Positions 1 through 6,639 are shown, numbered from the stretch's first letter. The stretch is 10,463 bases of DNA from Erysipelothrix sp. UBA3377 (GCA_002359085.1 DEQB01000077.1:1-10463); one strand, 5' to 3'. The notes: generated from the sequence alone by a model not told the origin. Program-made: numbers and translations.

Positions 1-14
1 TGTATGGGAATAGA

Positions 15-23
15 TGGTATAAT
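15..23 (+). promoter_or_regulatory. Extended -10 promoter of the candidate small RNA
   Basis: TGG followed by a perfect TATAAT at 18-23 forms a consensus extended -10 element. A -35 box at the usual distance would fall at or before base 1, so it cannot be assessed. Transcription would start near base 30, just before the hairpins of the candidate RNA. Confidence 0.65.
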
Positions 24-29
24 AGTAAC

Positions 30-136
30 GTAAATAAAAGAAGCGACTTTTATTGATAAACTTTGCGTTCGTACAAGATTAATTGAGCGCACCATGAAGC
101 GAAAATAAGGTAACAACGATGTTGTTGCTTTTTTTT
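30..136 (+). ncRNA. Candidate small RNA with three hairpins
   Basis: A promoter at 15-23 and an intrinsic terminator ending at 136 bracket about 107 nt with no plausible reading frame. The predicted RNA has three stems. The first is a perfect 8-bp stem, 33-40 with 47-54, with a 6-nt loop. The second is a 7-bp stem with one G-U pair, 64-70 with 85-91, with a 14-nt loop. The third is the terminator stem. I do not recognise the family: it does not match the layouts I know for purine, SAM, preQ1 or T-box leaders, and no intact gene follows that a leader could control. It could be a trans-acting sRNA or the abandoned leader of a lost gene. The evidence is structure and context only. Confidence 0.45.
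110..136 (+). terminator. Intrinsic terminator of the candidate small RNA
   Basis: An 8-bp stem (110-117 with 121-128, one G-U pair) with a 3-nt GAT loop is followed directly by eight T residues (129-136). This is a classic Rho-independent terminator on the plus strand. Confidence 0.8.
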
Positions 137-356
137 ATGTTTTTCAGATATCTCAAAACAAGTAAAGACATTAATCAAGATTGATCAATGATAAAAAGAA
201 AAACACCATGTATTGAAGCAGCGTTATGAAACGACTCTAAAAGAATACGGGTGTTTTTTTAACTTAATATATGGATTCTTCAGACATAATCAAAAGAAAA
301 AGTCTTGGAAAGTAAAGTGATGTTTAATTAATCTTACTGTATACCATTATTTTTAC
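137..356. other. Non-coding stretch with palindromes and a hairpin
   Basis: No reading frame here looks coding on either strand. It contains a perfect 10-bp palindrome, ATTGATCAAT (180-189). This overlaps a second inverted repeat, ATCAA (174-178) with TTGAT (181-185), and could be an operator. The long hairpin at 201-260 is listed separately. From 261 to 356 I see only AT-rich sequence downstream of the disrupted minus-strand gene. Confidence 0.4.
201..260 (+). terminator. Long multi-stem hairpin with U-tract, possibly bidirectional
   Basis: The outer stem AAACACC (201-207) pairs with GGTGTTT (250-256) and the T run continues to 260. Inside it, GTATT (210-214) pairs with AATAC (244-248), and CGTT (222-225) pairs with AACG (230-233). 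The branched shape is larger than a minimal terminator, so this may be the 3' end of a structured RNA. On the minus strand the same stem is followed by a T-rich stretch, so it could stop transcription both ways. No intact gene adjoins it on either side. Confidence 0.5.
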
Positions 357-620
357 TTATTGGTCACTTCTTCTATTTTTCATTATTGGGATTTTAGAGA
401 ATAAAATATCGAAAACGAATAATATTACAGGCACAAATAAAGTAAAAATTTGAACAAACTTAAATTCGTCAATAAATCCATTGAAATCAAATACTCCATT
501 TCTTGCATATGTGGAATAATAAGTAGTAAAGACTGAATGCAGATGCGTAAATGAAAGTTATGAAATCAGAAATGATGAAGCCAAATAATTTGTTATTCTT
601 ATCTTGGTTTCTTCACTCAT
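357..620 (-). pseudogene. Disrupted small two-helix membrane protein
   Basis: An ATG at 618-620 (minus) is preceded by a good ribosome site (AGGGGG, about 10 bases upstream). It opens a frame starting MSEETKIR that stops at an in-frame TAA after 20 codons (558-560). The same frame then runs open to 357 and ends with a strongly hydrophobic helix (FVQIFTLFVPVILFVFDILF) and a basic tail. Between them, the neighbouring frame reads as a good membrane helix (FGFIISDFITFIYASAFSLY). Two compensating indels, near 595 and 515, would therefore restore a product of about 87 residues with two membrane helices. The function is not recognised. A small membrane protein next to an ABC ATPase remnant resembles a bacteriocin immunity or export locus, but that is inference. 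It could instead be a plain nonsense mutation. Confidence 0.5.
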
Positions 621-644
621 GGTAATGTACCCCCTATAGTTTTT

Positions 645-653
645 AGTATATCA
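645..653 (-). promoter_or_regulatory. Extended -10 promoter of the disrupted membrane-protein gene
   Basis: On the minus strand TGA is followed by TATACT (-10 at 650-645), an extended -10 with one mismatch to TATAAT. It lies about 25 bases before the ATG at 620 with the ribosome site between. No convincing -35 box is visible at 16-18 bp. Confidence 0.4.
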
Positions 654-692
654 ATAGTTGCTAAACAATAAAGTAAATTTAAAAAATATACA

Positions 693-911
693 GTGTTCCA
701 TGCTAAAGACTACAGATTTGACCCTAATTATTGTTCTCACATAGTTAAGTTGTTTATGTCAAGTGAAAAGTACCCCACTGTTGACGATGAAAATAAAGAA
801 ACTATTATGAATCTATTTTTAGAGTTGAAATCCAGGGGTAAAACAATCGTCATTGTAACACATGATAAAATTCTTGACCCATTTTTCGATCTAATCGTTA
901 AACTTGATTAA
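693..911 (+). pseudogene. 3' remnant of an ABC transporter ATPase gene
   Basis: The open frame (GTG at 693, 72 codons) matches only the C-terminal part of an ABC ATPase. There is a degraded Walker B/D-loop region (around residues 24-35, EKYPTVDDENKE, where a functional protein would have something like DEPTG-LDxENKE). A helix (ETIMNLFLELKSRGKT) follows, then the strand and switch-histidine motif TIVIVTHDKI with His57. The Walker A, Q-loop and signature motifs are absent, and the 40 bases before the GTG hold no ribosome site. An ATPase of this kind needs more than 200 residues, so this cannot work alone. The sequence resembles ATPases that pair with MacB/SalY-type or bacteriocin exporters. It is most likely a deletion relic belonging with the disrupted membrane gene upstream. 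Confidence 0.6.
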
Positions 912-1210
912 TCGAAGTAATAATATATTCAAGCATGTTAATCCGTGAATAAGACCGTTTTGAAAACAAAGGTATTCTGCCGTTAATTTCAGTGTTCGAG
1001 GATTATTAGTGAAAGATTTTCGGATAAAAATGAGTCATACATGTTTTCAAGTATATTTGGAAGTTAATGTATTAAAAAAGCCCTTACCTTTAGGGAGGGT
1101 CAATGTAGTATATTATATTGTGAAAAATCATTTGATAACTATCGAAAACGCATTGATTCAAACTAAAATATGATGGATGTTTGATTCCAAATCAAGGTGT
1201 TGTGCTCAAA
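912..1210. other. Non-coding stretch, no convincing gene
   Basis: Stop codons are frequent in most frames. The longest frame with an ATG is 48 codons on the plus strand (1030-1176); it lacks a ribosome site and a recognisable motif. The only structure seen is a weak hairpin around 1080-1095 (CCCT with AGGG), which on the minus strand is followed by a T run. It may be a decayed terminator. The region looks like eroded DNA continuous with the two pseudogenes upstream. Confidence 0.4.
1075..1095 (-). terminator. Weak terminator-like hairpin
   Basis: On the minus strand CCCT and AGGG form a 4-bp stem around a 7-nt loop, followed by GC and a run of six T residues. The stem is short for a terminator, and the gene it would serve is already ended by the stronger hairpin at 1212-1245. 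It could be a relic. Confidence 0.3.
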
Positions 1211-1211
1211 T

Positions 1212-1245
1212 AAAAAAGATGATTCATATCACTATCAATCATCTT
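1212..1245 (-). terminator. Terminator of the 1254-1709 lipoprotein gene
   Basis: A perfect 9-bp stem, AAGATGATT (1216-1224) with AATCATCTT (1237-1245), has a 12-nt loop. On the minus strand it is followed by a T run (1217-1212). It starts 8 bases after the stop codon. Confidence 0.75.
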
Positions 1246-1253
1246 AAATAATA

Positions 1254-1709
1254 TTAGTATTCCAAGTTCACAAATTCTAAAACTTTACTGAGTAGTTTTG
1301 AATCTGCGTTGTATGTCGTGTTTGTTTGACTGTCCATGTCAATCTTCACGATTTTTACAGTTTCTAACGCTTCATCAAACAGAACGATGAATTGTTCAGT
1401 CGTTGCTTGATTTGAGAAGCTTACTGAAATTGAATGATCTGCTTCAAAGGCGTTTGTTTCAGTTTCTTGTGCTGATTTGAAGAAGTCAACCAATGCACCA
1501 ATACGTGCTTCACTGGTAAGTGTTGCGAGTACAGGATCGTCTCCAAATACATGGTCCTCAATCTCTGCATCGTATTCACCCACAAATTCACCATAGTGTG
1601 AAATTCTAACAGAACCAATGCCATTGTAATCAAAGTTCAATGCGTTTGTTTTGGCGCCACATCCTACCAACAAACCAACCATTACTAATAATAGACTCAA
1701 TCTCTTCAT
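1254..1709 (-). CDS. Small lipoprotein of unknown function
   Basis: This 151-residue protein has a classic lipoprotein signal: MKR, a hydrophobic stretch at residues 4-15, and the lipobox LLVGC with the lipidated cysteine at position 17. It would be anchored to the outer face of the cytoplasmic membrane. The mature part is acidic and alternates predicted strands and one helix (GALVDFFKSAQ, around residues 73-83). I see no catalytic motif and do not recognise the family. The start is supported by AGGAGG six bases before the ATG. A possible -10 (TATAAC on the minus strand, 1741-1736) lies about 27 bases upstream, without a clear -35. It is transcribed divergently from the prenol-kinase fusion gene and ends in its own terminator, so it is probably monocistronic. 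Confidence 0.85.
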   Translation of the reverse strand: MKRLSLLLVMVGLLVGCGAKTNALNFDYNGIGSVRISHYGEFVGEYDAEIEDHVFGDDPVLATLTSEARIGALVDFFKSAQETETNAFEADHSISVSFSNQATTEQFIVLFDEALETVKIVKIDMDSQTNTTYNADSKLLSKVLEFVNLEY

Positions 1710-1832
1710 AATATTCCTCCTAAAAATTGTCCTTAGTTATAATCTCATATTTTGAATCGTTTTTAAAGGATCCTGCTGCTTTTTTTAAAAAAACGTGGTT
1801 TTTAAGATTGGAATAATGGGGTTATTTATATT

Positions 1833-1887
1833 GTTCACTGAACCATAATCGCTTTCTGTGAATATTTCTCTAAAAGTATGGTATATT
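1833..1887 (+). promoter_or_regulatory. Promoter and possible operator of the kinase-fusion gene
   Basis: TGG followed by TATATT (1882-1887) makes an extended -10 element. No good -35 is visible. Transcription would start near 1894, after the ATG at 1878, which rules that ATG out as the translation start. An 11-bp palindrome, GTTCA-C-TGAAC (1833-1843), about 40 bases upstream of the -10, could bind a regulator. A symmetric run of seven T then seven A (1780-1793) lies further up. Confidence 0.45.
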
Positions 1888-1928
1888 ATACAAAGTTTGA
1901 AAAGATACTAAAGAAGGAATGGTTAATA

Positions 1929-3356
1929 ATGAACAACTTATATACAATACTAATTTCATTTATCTATATTGGTGCGGTAATATTAATTGCGACCCTGCTG
2001 TCTAAATTCTCAAAGTCACCCAAAGAAATGACGCGCAAGTTTATTCATATTATGGTGGGAAACTGGGTTTTCTTATATCCTTTTTATACAGAACTGTGGG
2101 CCCTATTATTCGTACCCATTGCCTTTGTGATCATCAACACGATCAGTTTGAAATACGCTTTGATTGAAGCGATGGAACGTGATGAAGCAGATGGATTTGG
2201 CACGGTCTACTACGCAATCACTCTGGTCATACTTTCCTACATGTCCTTTACGTTGAAACAACCTCTACTGCTCTATGTGGGAACACTCATCATGACCTAT
2301 GGCGATGGTTTGGCAGCAATTATGGGACAGAAATATGGCAAAGGAAAATCATGGTCAAAGAACACACATAAATCCATCGCAGGATCAACCACTGTTTTCT
2401 TAGTTGCTTTAATCATAACTATAAGTAGTCTTCAATACTTTACTGAAATAACAATATTTAAATCCGCCTTGATTGCACTTCTAACCGGTATTTTGGCTGT
2501 CTTTGTTGAAGCAGAAGGGGAAAAGGGCTTGGATAATCTAACGCTACCAATATCGACCAGTCTTTTCGTTTATATCTCTACGTTAAACTTTGATTTAAGT
2601 TATGGATTGGTTGTGGGTGGTCTGGTGCTTATCTTATTATTTGCTTATCTAAAAAGTTCTATAACCAAGGGTGGTATCATAGCGGCTTTAATTTTGGGTC
2701 TTATGATCTATCAACTGTCCGGTTGGGCGTTACTATTAAATTTGGTATGCTTCTTTATATTGGGTAGTGTTGTAAGTAAAGTAAAAAACGAACATAAAGT
2801 GCATGCGGAAAGTCTACAGGAACATACGGGCGCAAGAACGGTATCCCAGGTCTTCGCGAATGCTTTGCCTCAAGCCAGTATCGTGTTAATGGTACATCTA
2901 TTGGATCTTGACCCCAAGCTTCATTTACTCGCTTTCGCAATGTTTGCGACAGCCTTCTCCGATACCTTCGCATCAGAAATTGGTATGTTAAGTAAAGGGA
3001 AAGTAGTCTCAATTACCACCTTTAAACCCATGTCACCAGGAGTCTCTGGAGGCGTATCTGTGATTGGGTGTATTGCGGGAGTTGTGGGTAGTTTAATCTC
3101 CTCATTATTTGCTCATGGTGAATTTGGGATACAGGGTATGATCTTGGTCATGTTGTTGGGTACTTTTGGTATGATCGTGGACAGTTACCTGGGTGTATTA
3201 ATTCAAAAGAAATATATGAGTACAGCAGGTCAAGTTTTGGATCGAAATGCAGATCATCACACATTGATATCTGGATTTAAGACGATCGATAATAATATGG
3301 TTAACTTCCTTTCATTGTGTATCACCATGCTCATCGGAATACTATGGATAATATAA
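1929..3356 (+). CDS. Fused phytol/dolichol kinase-like and DUF92 (VTE6-like) membrane protein
   Basis: This is a 475-residue polytopic membrane protein. The upstream in-frame ATG at 1878 lies before the likely transcription start, and the ATG at 1929 has AGAAGGA 10 bases before it. Residues 1 to about 220 carry the hallmarks of the SEC59/DGK1/VTE5 family of CTP-dependent lipid kinases: TRKFIH (35-40), YGDGLAAIMG (124-133) and KSIAGS (148-153). Residues from about 225 on match DUF92: ARTVSQVFANAL (302-313), FSDTFASEIG (343-352), TTFKPMSPGVSGG (363-375), DSYLG (418-422). In plants these two families are separate proteins that phosphorylate phytol and then phytyl phosphate. The fusion therefore suggests one membrane enzyme converting a prenyl alcohol to its diphosphate. 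The substrate here is unknown: farnesol, geranylgeraniol or a polyprenol are all possible, and phytol is unlikely as an endogenous substrate. Domain calls are confident; the reaction is inferred. Confidence 0.85.
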   Translation: MNNLYTILISFIYIGAVILIATLLSKFSKSPKEMTRKFIHIMVGNWVFLYPFYTELWALLFVPIAFVIINTISLKYALIEAMERDEADGFGTVYYAITLVILSYMSFTLKQPLLLYVGTLIMTYGDGLAAIMGQKYGKGKSWSKNTHKSIAGSTTVFLVALIITISSLQYFTEITIFKSALIALLTGILAVFVEAEGEKGLDNLTLPISTSLFVYISTLNFDLSYGLVVGGLVLILLFAYLKSSITKGGIIAALILGLMIYQLSGWALLLNLVCFFILGSVVSKVKNEHKVHAESLQEHTGARTVSQVFANALPQASIVLMVHLLDLDPKLHLLAFAMFATAFSDTFASEIGMLSKGKVVSITTFKPMSPGVSGGVSVIGCIAGVVGSLISSLFAHGEFGIQGMILVMLLGTFGMIVDSYLGVLIQKKYMSTAGQVLDRNADHHTLISGFKTIDNNMVNFLSLCITMLIGILWII

Positions 3357-3378
3357 AAATTGCATCAAACATCGTGTA

Positions 3379-3406
3379 AGACAGAATATTTCATCTGTCT
3401 TTTTTT
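3379..3406 (+). terminator. Terminator after the kinase-fusion gene
   Basis: A perfect 7-bp stem, AGACAGA (3379-3385) with TCTGTCT (3394-3400), has an 8-nt loop and runs into seven T residues (3400-3406). It separates the fusion gene from the polysaccharide operon. Confidence 0.85.
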
Positions 3407-3443
3407 GTCTTGAAAATAGATATTATCAAGTTTAAAGAGGATG

Positions 3444-3452
3444 TGATAAAAT
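3444..3452 (+). promoter_or_regulatory. Possible promoter of the wecB-nfrB operon
   Basis: TGA followed by TAAAAT (3447-3452) resembles an extended -10. A start near 3459 would leave only about 10 bases before the ATG, with the ribosome site at the very 5' end, which is tight. An alternative -35 (TTGAAA, 3410-3415) has no good -10 at 16-18 bp. A promoter somewhere in 3407-3455 is expected because a strong terminator lies just upstream; the exact site is uncertain. Confidence 0.3.
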
Positions 3453-3468
3453 AGAAACAGGTGAGAAT

Positions 3469-4548
3469 ATGAAAAAAATTATGGCAGTATTTGGAACACG
3501 ACCCGAAGCAATAAAAATGGCGCCTTTGGTTTTGGCGTTACAGAAAAGCAAGGCCTTTGAGGTTATTGTTTGTGTTAGTGGACAACATAAAGAGATGTTG
3601 GATTCTGTTTTAGATGTGTTTGGGATTGTTCCGGATTATAATTTGGAAATAATGCGCGACAAACAGGATCTTTTTGATATTACGGTAAATATCTTAGATC
3701 GCATTAAAGCAGTATTGATTGCGGAAAAGCCAGACATGGTTTTAGTACATGGAGATACATCCACAGCGTTTGTGAGTGCTTTGGCATGTTTCTATCTACA
3801 GATCCCTGTGGGCCATGTTGAAGCAGGTTTAAGAACTGGTAATTTAAAGTCTCCATTCCCAGAAGAGTTTAACCGCCAGGGGATTGGTTTAATGGCAGAC
3901 ATACACTTTGCGCCAACTGAACAAGCGAAATTGAACTTGATACGCGAAGGAAAAACCAATCCAATTCATGTAACGGGGAATACGGGTATTGATGCTTTGC
4001 GTTATACCATTCATGATAATGCTGAGAAACCTAAAGAAAGATTGATTCTCTTAACGGCCCATCGACGTGAGAATATTGGTGTTCCCATGCGTGAAATATT
4101 TGGTGCTGTAAAGCAGATTGTGGATGAGTTTGAGGATGTACGTGTGGTTTATCCCATGCATAAAAATCCACTGGTTCGAGACATTGCCCGGGAAATCTTT
4201 GGGGAAGACGATCGTGTTTCGCTCATTGAACCCTTGGATGTGGTTGCGTTTCATAATTTAATGGACGCATCTTATGTTATTTTGAGTGACAGTGGCGGTA
4301 TTCAAGAAGAAGCACCATCCCTGCATAAACCGGTGTTGGTACTGAGAGATACTACAGAGCGCCCTGAAGGGGTTGAAGCCGGGACCCTTTGGATGGTGGG
4401 AACTGAGAAACAAAAGATATATGAAGCGGTGCGTCGCATACTACAAGATGAAGTCTTGTATGATACAATGTCACAATCTAAGAATCCTTATGGGGATGGG
4501 TATGCGAGTGAGAAAATAGTTGAAATATTAGAAACATATTTTAAGTAA
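3469..4548 (+). CDS. wecB: UDP-N-acetylglucosamine 2-epimerase, non-hydrolysing
   Basis: This 359-residue cytosolic enzyme interconverts UDP-GlcNAc and UDP-ManNAc. It is of normal length for the family, and all hallmark segments are present in order: GTRPEAIKMAPL (9-20), HGDTSTA (94-100), GHVEAGLRTG (115-124), SPFPEEFNRQ (128-137), VTGNTGIDAL (168-177), TAHRRENIG (196-204), PMHKNP (229-234) and SDSGGIQEEAPSLHKPVLVL (273-292). Asp96, Glu118 and Glu132 line up with the acidic residues studied in the E. coli enzyme (Asp95, Glu117, Glu131). The start has AGGTGAG four bases upstream. Its stop overlaps the ribosome site of the next gene, an NfrB-like synthase, so its likely job is supplying UDP-ManNAc to that synthase. 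In Gram-positives the family (also called mnaA) can also feed teichoic-acid linkage units, and that remains possible. Confidence 0.95.
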   Translation: MKKIMAVFGTRPEAIKMAPLVLALQKSKAFEVIVCVSGQHKEMLDSVLDVFGIVPDYNLEIMRDKQDLFDITVNILDRIKAVLIAEKPDMVLVHGDTSTAFVSALACFYLQIPVGHVEAGLRTGNLKSPFPEEFNRQGIGLMADIHFAPTEQAKLNLIREGKTNPIHVTGNTGIDALRYTIHDNAEKPKERLILLTAHRRENIGVPMREIFGAVKQIVDEFEDVRVVYPMHKNPLVRDIAREIFGEDDRVSLIEPLDVVAFHNLMDASYVILSDSGGIQEEAPSLHKPVLVLRDTTERPEGVEAGTLWMVGTEKQKIYEAVRRILQDEVLYDTMSQSKNPYGDGYASEKIVEILETYFK

Positions 4549-4553
4549 GGAGG
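4547..4553 (+). promoter_or_regulatory. Strong ribosome site coupling wecB to the synthase gene
   Basis: AAGGAGG overlaps the last bases of the wecB stop codon and sits 7 bases before the ATG at 4561. This fixes the start and implies coupled, roughly matched expression of the two proteins. Confidence 0.8.
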
Positions 4554-4560
4554 TTAGTAA

Positions 4561-6594
4561 ATGCTGTACTATGTGGGTTTGATCATTGTGATAATTTTTA
4601 TTTTAATGGGAATCGATGATTTTATTTGGGATGTTGTCAGTTTGATTCAGTCTTTTTTCCGTGTAGATGGCAATAAAGACTTAGACCTGGATGCAGTATT
4701 TAATGAACCTCAAAAGATGATGGCGATCATGATTGCGGCATGGCATGAAGACAATGTCATTGAAGATGTGATTCGCCACTTCATTAATACAACCATATAT
4801 AAAAGAAGTATGTATCATGTGTTCGTTGGGGTATACCCCAATGACTTAGAAACCATCGAAGCAGTACGCCGTTTAGAGTTGGAATTTAAGAATGTCCATG
4901 CGATTATCAATGAGTTGGATGGACCCACAACCAAAGCGCAAAACTTAAATTATGTGGTGACACAAATCATGGCGTTTGAGAAAGTTCATAAAGTTGAGTT
5001 TAAGAGTTTCACCGTTCATGATTCTGAAGATGTGATTCATCCATTTGAACTGCGCATGACCAACTATATTATGACCAAGTATAGTGCAGTACAGTTTCCG
5101 GTGTTTCCATTGATCGAGTATCCAAGATTTGGTAATTTCTTTAAAAATATAACCAGTAACACCTATGCGGATGAGTTTGCGGAACATCATTACCTGACGA
5201 TGGTCCATAGAAATGATTCTCAGGCTTTTGTGCCTTCGGCTGGAACGGGGTTTGCGATTCGTAGAGATGTAATGGAAAGCTTTGAGGATTATGCTTTCTT
5301 ACCGACGGATTCCTTAACAGAAGATTATAAATTGGCCTATGAACTCTATCGTAAAGGAGTACATATGCATTATGTATTGGATAAGGTTCCACACATTACC
5401 AATGATTTTAAGATGAAAAACAGTTATGTGGCGACGCGTTCAATGTTTCCGCGAACTTTTAAAACAGCAGTACGACAAAAGAAGCGTTGGATTACTGGTA
5501 TTACCATGCAATCGGTTCACTTCTCAGATGTATTTAAGAAAAGTGATTTATCATGGGCGGGACGTTATTCTTTATATCGGGATCAAAAAGCGAAAGTTGG
5601 GAATTTGATTGCGTTTATTGGATATCCCGTCTTTGTCTATTTTGTGGTTTCACTTTTTGTGGATTTACCGGTTATTTATCCAAAATATTCATTGTCTTGG
5701 TATCTGAGTTTGGTGGTAACTATTTTAATGATCGAGCGCTTGATTTTTAGAAGTATATCGATTTATAAAGTCTATGGATTGAAGAGTGTATTCTTTTCAA
5801 CTTTCTTTCCGCCCTTAATTCCCATTCGCTATGTATGGGGTAACTTAATTAATTTTACTGCGACCATTCAAGCCATGAAGGAGCGGTATAAAAATCCTGA
5901 AAAGAAACATAAAAAAGAGAGGCGTGTTAAGAAGAAACCCTTACAGTGGGATAAAACGGAGCACCATTTCTTAGAAGCAAGTGTCTTAAAAAACTATTAT
6001 TTACGTTTGGGTGACATTCTGTTGAAGCGAAACTACATTACTCAAAAGAAACTGAAACGTGCATTTCGCAGTATTCAAAAACAAGGGTATAAAGGTCCGT
6101 TGGGTCAGTTCCTGGTAAAAGAGCAGTATGTTGATGAGTCTTCGCTATTAATGTCACTTTCAGACTTAACAGAGAGTGTGTTTGTATCCAATGACATTGT
6201 GATCAACAACGCATCCATTGATGGTCTAAAAGGCTATCGAAAAGAAGACTTAGAAGCGTATGGTGTCTTACCATTGTTTAACCGTCAAGGTTGTACTTTT
6301 ATTCTATCCTCCTATGATTTTTCGTTGGATCAAAAAAAGCGTTTCGAAGCATTGTATCCCGAAAAGACATTCTGTTGGCATTATGCTACCAAAAGAGAAA
6401 TTGAAATGAGCTTGAAGTATGGTCCTACTTTACCGTATCGTTCCGATTCGTACGCGATTGGATATGCAATGTTGGATTATGAATATTTGGATTCCATTCA
6501 ATTTATGATTGCGTTGGATTATAGTGTTAATGCGGGTATTTCATTTAAGGATGCTTTATTGAACTTGGGTTTATTGAATCGAATTGTTCTTTAA
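4561..6594 (+). CDS. nfrB: NfrB-like processive GT2 polysaccharide synthase with C-terminal MshEN-like domain
   Basis: This is a 677-residue membrane glycosyltransferase. An N-terminal helix (2-18) is followed by GIDDFIWDVV, close to the same region of E. coli NfrB. The catalytic domain (about 52-320) has AAWHED (59-64), the nucleotide-sugar acidic motif HDSEDV (153-158), PSAGTGFAIRR (225-235), the catalytic-base motif LTEDY (252-256) and QKKRW (306-310), the QxxRW signature of processive synthases. Membrane helices follow at about 346-425, then WGNLINF (426-432). After a very basic linker (441-460) and WDKTEHHF (463-470), an MshEN-like module begins with RLGDILL (482-488) and a second repeat LGQFLVKEQYV (514-524). 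The remaining C-terminus (about 540-677) also follows NfrB. In E. coli this domain order makes a ManNAc polymer with WecB and responds to c-di-GMP. The neighbouring epimerase supports the same sugar donor here. The polymer and the ligand are inferred; no NfrA partner is in the window. Confidence 0.85.
   Translation: MLYYVGLIIVIIFILMGIDDFIWDVVSLIQSFFRVDGNKDLDLDAVFNEPQKMMAIMIAAWHEDNVIEDVIRHFINTTIYKRSMYHVFVGVYPNDLETIEAVRRLELEFKNVHAIINELDGPTTKAQNLNYVVTQIMAFEKVHKVEFKSFTVHDSEDVIHPFELRMTNYIMTKYSAVQFPVFPLIEYPRFGNFFKNITSNTYADEFAEHHYLTMVHRNDSQAFVPSAGTGFAIRRDVMESFEDYAFLPTDSLTEDYKLAYELYRKGVHMHYVLDKVPHITNDFKMKNSYVATRSMFPRTFKTAVRQKKRWITGITMQSVHFSDVFKKSDLSWAGRYSLYRDQKAKVGNLIAFIGYPVFVYFVVSLFVDLPVIYPKYSLSWYLSLVVTILMIERLIFRSISIYKVYGLKSVFFSTFFPPLIPIRYVWGNLINFTATIQAMKERYKNPEKKHKKERRVKKKPLQWDKTEHHFLEASVLKNYYLRLGDILLKRNYITQKKLKRAFRSIQKQGYKGPLGQFLVKEQYVDESSLLMSLSDLTESVFVSNDIVINNASIDGLKGYRKEDLEAYGVLPLFNRQGCTFILSSYDFSLDQKKRFEALYPEKTFCWHYATKREIEMSLKYGPTLPYRSDSYAIGYAMLDYEYLDSIQFMIALDYSVNAGISFKDALLNLGLLNRIVL
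5998..6186 (+). other. MshEN-like (possible c-di-GMP-binding) domain of the synthase
   Basis: These bases encode residues about 480-542 of the synthase. The MshEN family binds c-di-GMP through two tandem 24-residue motifs of the form RLGxxLxxxGxIxxxxLxxxLxxQ. The first copy (482-506) keeps Arg482, Leu483, Gly484, the spaced Leu/Ile positions and the final Gln506, but has Asn491 in place of the mid-motif Gly. The second copy (from 512) keeps Leu514-Gly515 and the hydrophobic pattern but has lost the leading Arg and the closing Gln. Ligand binding is therefore plausible but not assured. Confidence 0.6.
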
Positions 6595-6639
6595 AAAAAG
6601 CTGAGTACTGTCATTTACGACAGACTCAGCTTTGTGTTT
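6593..6639. terminator. Shared bidirectional terminator between synthase and foldase genes
   Basis: A 10-bp stem, AAAGCTGAGT (6597-6606) with ACTCAGCTTT (6624-6633), continues into CTGTC (6608-6612) with GACAG (6619-6623), leaving a 6-nt loop and one unpaired A. A run of seven A precedes it (a strong T-tract for minus transcripts) and a weaker T-rich tail follows it on plus. It fills nearly the whole gap between the two convergent genes. Confidence 0.9.

Noticed and set aside
30..136. Possible tracrRNA, because AAAATAAGG before the terminator recalls type II tracrRNAs
   Set aside because: No CRISPR repeats, no anti-repeat partner and no cas genes in the window; the resemblance is only nine bases.
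1030..1176. 48-codon plus-strand open frame between the ABC relic and the lipoprotein gene
   Set aside because: No ribosome site, no recognisable motif, and it reads through a terminator-like hairpin; likely chance in AT-rich DNA.
1780..1793. Symmetric run of seven T and seven A
   Set aside because: No stem outside the A/T run; most likely AT-rich promoter-upstream DNA rather than a terminator.
1878..1928. N-terminal extension of the kinase-fusion protein
   Set aside because: The ATG overlaps the extended -10 region, has no ribosome site, and the 17 extra residues are charged and unlike the family.
4945..5392. Minus-strand open frames inside the synthase gene
   Set aside because: Shadows of a gene with strong family motifs in the plus frame; no ribosome sites or recognisable domains.
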